37,865 nt of DNA from Collinsella sp. (GTDB lineage: Bacteria > Actinomycetota > Coriobacteriia > Coriobacteriales > Coriobacteriaceae): the NCBI GenBank assembly GCA_019424965.1, contig JAHYYL010000016.1, positions 11,013 through 48,877 of the forward strand, in the 5' to 3' direction. Under the pieces are notes generated by a model that was not told the origin of the DNA, did no database searches, and saw nothing but the letters and a program-made list of their open reading frames with translations. Of the stretch, positions 34,840-37,865 are shown in pieces; position 1 is the stretch's first letter; every line of letters starts with the position of its first letter. The translations under genes were made by a program, and so were the position numbers.

Positions 34840-36177
34840 ATGCAGTTCGATCAGGTGACGGTTATCGGTGGCGGTCTGGCGGGTTCGGAATGCGCGATCC
34901 AGCTGGCAGACCGCGGTTTTGCCGTAAAGCTGTGCGAGATGCGCCCCCAGGTTAGCTCCCCGGCTCACCATACCGATCACTTGGCAGAGCTCGTCTGCTC
35001 CAATTCGTTTAAGTCGACCCGTCCGGATTCCGCGGCTGGTTTGCTGAAGGCCGAGCTTGAGCGCATGGGTTCAGTCCTGCTCGATTGCGCCCATCGCGCG
35101 GCTGTTCCCGCCGGCGGTGCCCTGGCGGTCGACCGCGTCAAGTTTTCCGAGCTTGTCGAGGCCGAGGTTGCCGCCCGTCCCAATATCGAGGTCGTGCACG
35201 GCGAGGTCACACAGATTCCCGAGGGCCACGTGGTCATTGCCGCGGGCCCGCTGTGTTCACCGGCGCTGAGCGAAGAGGTCATGAAGCTCGTCGGTGGCGA
35301 CGCCCTTGCGTTCTTCGATGCCGCGGCGCCGATCGTCGATGCCTCCACGCTCGATATGGACGTGCTGTTTTCGCAGTCGCGCTACGAGGAGCAGGGGAGC
35401 GGCGACTATCTCAACGCTCCGCTCAACAAGGAGGAGTACGAGGCCTTTATCGAGGCACTTACCACGGCCGACCGCGTGGTGCTCAAAGACTTTGAGGGCG
35501 GCGATCTGTTTCAGGCCTGCCAACCTGCCGAGGAAGTTGCGCGCACCGGCAAGGACGCCATTCGCTTTGGCGCCATGAAGCCCGTCGGCCTCACCGACCC
35601 GCGTACCGGACGTCGCCCTTGGGCGGCGATTCAGCTGCGTGCCGAGAACAAGGAGAAGACCGCCTATAACCTGGTGGGCTTCCAGACCAACCTGACCTTT
35701 GGCGAGCAGAAGCGCGTCTTCCATATGGTGCCGGGCCTGGAGAACGCTGAGTTCTTCCGCTACGGTGTCATGCACCGCAATACCTTTGTCGACGCCCCGC
35801 ACGTGCTCGATGGCACCTTTGCCGTGCCTGGTACCGGCGTGCGCCTGGCCGGTCAGATCACCGGCACCGAGGGGTACATGGAAGCCGTGGCGACCGGTCT
35901 GCTCGCGGCGCTCAACACCTATGCCGAGGCTATCGGCGCCGCGGGCGTCGAGTTGCCCCGCGTGGGCGCCCTGGGCGCGCTCGTGGGCTATGCGACCGAT
36001 CCTGCCACCGTGGGCTACCAGCCCATGCATGTCAACTTTGGCCTGGTGCCGCCACTCGAGGATGGTAAGCGCCGCAGCAAGCGCGACCGCTACCAGGCCT
36101 ATGCGGACCGTGCGCTCGAGGCCCTTGATGCCTATCTGGCCACTCGTCCTGATCTGTTTGGAGGCGACCGGTCATAG
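34840..36177 (+). CDS. trmFO: Folate/FAD-dependent tRNA (uracil-54) methyltransferase TrmFO
   Basis: Makes 5-methyluridine at position 54 of tRNA with methylene-tetrahydrofolate and FAD. Seen: the FAD-binding GGGLAGSE at residues 10-17, LCEMRP, the family stretch HHTDHLAELVCSNSFKS, the central GLTDPRTGRRPWAAIQLR, and the C-terminal FAD motif GQITGTEGYMEA. The catalytic Cys region (CSNSF) is present. Length 445, typical. I choose ATG 34840, nine bases after AAAGG; a TTG two codons earlier is too close to that SD. Its stop TAG overlaps the proposed xerC start. Confidence 0.95.
   Translation: MQFDQVTVIGGGLAGSECAIQLADRGFAVKLCEMRPQVSSPAHHTDHLAELVCSNSFKSTRPDSAAGLLKAELERMGSVLLDCAHRAAVPAGGALAVDRVKFSELVEAEVAARPNIEVVHGEVTQIPEGHVVIAAGPLCSPALSEEVMKLVGGDALAFFDAAAPIVDASTLDMDVLFSQSRYEEQGSGDYLNAPLNKEEYEAFIEALTTADRVVLKDFEGGDLFQACQPAEEVARTGKDAIRFGAMKPVGLTDPRTGRRPWAAIQLRAENKEKTAYNLVGFQTNLTFGEQKRVFHMVPGLENAEFFRYGVMHRNTFVDAPHVLDGTFAVPGTGVRLAGQITGTEGYMEAVATGLLAALNTYAEAIGAAGVELPRVGALGALVGYATDPATVGYQPMHVNFGLVPPLEDGKRRSKRDRYQAYADRALEALDAYLATRPDLFGGDRS
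36160..36164 (+). promoter_or_regulatory. SD of xerC, pointing to an ATA start codon
   Basis: GGAGG lies nine bases before ATA 36174, which is in frame with xerC. No ATG, GTG or TTG occurs between the upstream in-frame stop (36150-36152) and GTG 36252. The SD is far from that GTG, so it marks an earlier start. Confidence 0.55.
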
Positions 36178-37094
36178 CCTTTGACCTGTACGACACCGTC
36201 GACTCGTTTATCGCCTATATCGCACGTGTCGAGGGGCTTTCTCCCAATACGGTGACGGCCTATGGCTCGAGGCTGGAGCGCTTTGCTGCCTGGTGCGAGC
36301 GTGAGGATATTGATGCTTTCGCTGCCGACGTGCGCACCATTCGTCGCTATCTTGCTGAGCTTTCGCGTGAGCAGGTGGCTCCCCGAACGCTTGCGGCGCA
36401 CCTGTCGGCTATTCGATCTCTCTATCGCTGGATGGCTGCCGAGGGGGTCGTGGAGGGCGATGTGGTCTCGGCAATTTCCTCGCCCAAGCTCCCGCGCGAT
36501 CTACCTGGTGTGCTGACGACCAAGCAGGTCGAGGCGCTGCTCAAGACGCCTGATACCTCAACACCCGCGGGACTGCGCGATGCGGCGATGCTCGAGCTGC
36601 TCTATGCCTCGGGCGCCCGTATCTCAGAGCTCGCAGCACTCAATGTGGAGTCCATTGCGTGGTCCGAACGCACGCTGCGCCTGTGGGGCAAGGGGAGCAA
36701 AGAACGTATCGTCCCTCTGTATCGTCGTGCGCTCGAGGCGACGCGTCTCTATATTGAGGAGGGGAGGCCGGAGTTGCTCGCTCAGGCAAAGCGTCGTGAC
36801 CCCGCTACCGGGCCGCATCCGCTGCTTATATCGGCGCGCGGTAATCGCATGAGTGCCGCCATGCTCAGGCGGCGGTTTCATATGCTGGCGACGCTCGCCG
36901 GCATTCCGGCCGACATCGCCCCGCATGCGATGCGCCATACCTTTGCGACCGACTTGCTCGAGGGCGGCGCGGACCTGCGCTCGGTTCAAGAGCTGCTAGG
37001 TCATGCGAGCCTGTCCACGACGCAGATCTACACGCATCTCACACCCGATCGGCTTAAGCGGGCTGTGGCTCAAGCCCATCCCCGCGGCGAATAG
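36174..37094 (+). CDS. xerC: Tyrosine recombinase XerC/XerD
   Basis: Site-specific recombinase that resolves chromosome dimers. Catalytic residues, numbered from ATA 36174, are all present: Arg149 (GARISEL), Lys173 (GKGSKER), His251 and Arg254 (HAMRH), His277 (GHASLS) and the nucleophile Tyr286 (IYTH). The N-terminal SAM-like domain continues upstream of the first canonical start: in-frame codons before GTG 36252 encode VDSFIAYIARVEGLSPNTVTAY, typical of the family. I therefore extend the gene to ATA 36174, nine bases after GGAGG and overlapping the trmFO stop as ATAG. Total 306 residues against 280 from the GTG. Position after trmFO favours XerC. Confidence 0.9.
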   Translation: MAFDLYDTVDSFIAYIARVEGLSPNTVTAYGSRLERFAAWCEREDIDAFAADVRTIRRYLAELSREQVAPRTLAAHLSAIRSLYRWMAAEGVVEGDVVSAISSPKLPRDLPGVLTTKQVEALLKTPDTSTPAGLRDAAMLELLYASGARISELAALNVESIAWSERTLRLWGKGSKERIVPLYRRALEATRLYIEEGRPELLAQAKRRDPATGPHPLLISARGNRMSAAMLRRRFHMLATLAGIPADIAPHAMRHTFATDLLEGGADLRSVQELLGHASLSTTQIYTHLTPDRLKRAVAQAHPRGE

Positions 37095-37143
37095 TGGCTG
37101 GGACGTCCCGCGCCGCGCTCAGGTGTGTGGTTTTGATTGCGGG

Positions 37144-37172
37144 TTGGCAGGAAGATGCATTCCTGCTATCAT
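37144..37172 (+). promoter_or_regulatory. Promoter for rpsB
   Basis: TTGGCA (37144-37149) and TATCAT (37167-37172) are 17 bases apart, with TGC in front of the -10 (extended -10). Start near 37179, giving a leader of about 135 bases. Confidence 0.65.
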
Positions 37173-37178
37173 TCATCG

Positions 37179-37313
37179 GGTTGCTTCACGGCAACAGGTT
37201 TTTATCACGCACGCGCGGCTACTTCATACCGTGGTGCCCGGGCTTTGGTAGCACATGTCCGGGTTGGTTTTGGAGGATGACCCCGCGCGGAGGCAAACCA
37301 CAGGAGGTTTAAC
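37179..37313 (+). promoter_or_regulatory. Structured leader of rpsB
   Basis: GTGC (37234-37237) pairs with GCAC (37251-37254), and the loop CCGGGC (37238-37243) can pair with GTCCGG (37257-37262), forming an H-type pseudoknot. TGGTTT (37265-37270) pairs with AAACCA (37295-37300). Three GGAGG copies occur (37272, 37289, 37303); the last is the real SD. This fits autoregulation by S2. Confidence 0.5.
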
Positions 37314-37865
37314 ATGGCTACCAAGATTAATATCCGCACCCTGCTCGAGGCCGGCTGCCACTTCGGTCACCAGACCCGTCGCTGGAACCCCAAGATGAAG
37401 CCGTTCATCTTCGGTGAGCGCAACGGCATCTACATCCTCGACCTCAAGCAGACTATCCTCGACGCCGACCAGGCCTACACCTTCGTCAAGAACGTCGCCA
37501 AGGGCGGCAACGTGCTGTTCGTCGGCACCAAGAAGCAGGCTCAGGAGGCCGTCAAGAACGCTGCTGAGCGCGCCAACATGCCTTACATCAACCAGCGTTG
37601 GCTCGGCGGCATGCTGACCAACTTCGTCACCATCCGCTCCCGCATCAACCGCATGGAGGAGCTCGAGGCCATGGTCGAGGACGGCCGCATGGCAGTGCTC
37701 CCCAAGAAGGAGCAGGCTGTTCTCGGCAAGGAGCTCACCAAGCTCCAGACCAACCTCGGTGGCGCCCGCGACATGAAGGGTCTGCCCCAGGCTCTCTTCG
37801 TCATCGACACCAAGCGCGAGGAGAACGCCATCAAGGAGGCTCAGCGCCTGAACATCCCCGTCGTC
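37314..37865 (+). CDS. rpsB: 30S ribosomal protein S2 (3' end missing)
   Basis: S2 is a late-assembling 30S protein needed for binding of S1 and mRNA. The visible 184 residues begin MATKINIRTLLEAGCHFGHQ, the canonical start, and include RWNPKMKPFIFGERNGIYIL and the conserved NQRWLGGMLTNFVTIR. The reading frame is open to the window edge, and about 70 or more residues are missing. The ATG has AGGAGG six bases upstream. Elongation factor Ts usually follows. Codon use is strongly biased, as expected of a highly expressed gene. Confidence 0.97.
   Translation, partial: MATKINIRTLLEAGCHFGHQTRRWNPKMKPFIFGERNGIYILDLKQTILDADQAYTFVKNVAKGGNVLFVGTKKQAQEAVKNAAERANMPYINQRWLGGMLTNFVTIRSRINRMEELEAMVEDGRMAVLPKKEQAVLGKELTKLQTNLGGARDMKGLPQALFVIDTKREENAIKEAQRLNIPVV

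Noticed and set aside
33890..37094. dprA-xerC block as a mobile or defence island
   Set aside because: All genes are standard chromosomal ones in a common order; there are no transposases, att repeats or shifts in composition.
37100..37109. 10-base palindrome GGGACGTCCC after xerC
   Set aside because: It is short, GC-rich and isolated; it could be chance, and no promoter box surrounds it closely.
37094..37312. Possible 72-codon gene between xerC and rpsB
   Set aside because: It would cover the rpsB promoter and leader, starts at a GTG within the xerC stop without SD, and resembles no family.

Overview
The window is a dense, GC-rich stretch of bacterial chromosome carrying almost only conserved housekeeping genes, 36 of the 37 annotated coding regions on the + strand. 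The gene set, protein style and frequent TTG/GTG starts behind strong Shine-Dalgarno (SD) sequences suggest an actinomycetote of class Coriobacteriia, most like Collinsella. That assignment is inference from remembered family features, not a database match. I see no rRNA, tRNA, insertion sequence, prophage, CRISPR array or defence island.

Layout. (1) 1-5399: the 3' part of a P-type cation ATPase; a zinc-ribbon membrane protein that appears cut in two by one in-frame TAA; a cyclophilin; a TPR membrane protein. (2) 5515-15120: a tightly packed cell-elongation operon, mreB-mreC-mreD-PBP2-rodA, continuing into a DUF697-like protein and a radical-SAM pair (TIGR03960/TIGR03936 type). (3) 15188-19188: rplU-rpmA, a terminator-like hairpin, then obg-nadD-yqeK-rsfS (ribosome assembly and NAD synthesis), closed by a strong terminator. 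(4) 19288-20541: dinB, the only minus-strand gene. (5) 20743-26304: rpsP-khpA-rimM-trmD-lepB, then glyQ-glyS. (6) 26339-30262: the regulatory kinase/phosphatase of pyruvate phosphate dikinase followed by ppdK, separated by a 297-base AT-richer region full of repeated motifs. (7) 30472-37094: rplS, rnhB, then yraN-comM-dprA-trmFO-xerC, each of the first two ending in a clear terminator. (8) 37144-37865: promoter, structured leader and 5' part of rpsB.

How the genes work together. The elongation operon builds lateral wall: MreB filaments organise MreC/MreD, which control the RodA glycosyltransferase and PBP2 transpeptidase. The ribosomal genes L21, L27, S16, L19 and S2 sit next to factors that assemble, silence or modify ribosomes and tRNA (Obg, RsfS, RimM, KhpA, TrmD, TrmFO). 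The dikinase and its regulator form a carbon-flux switch between pyruvate and phosphoenolpyruvate. The comM-dprA block handles incoming single-stranded DNA, and xerC resolves chromosome dimers.

I did not find a convincing undescribed multi-gene system. The best leads are small: the in-frame stop at 2972, an apparent ATA start codon for xerC, a repeat-rich control region before ppdK, a probable attenuator between rpmA and obg, and structured leaders before rplS, yraN and rpsB.
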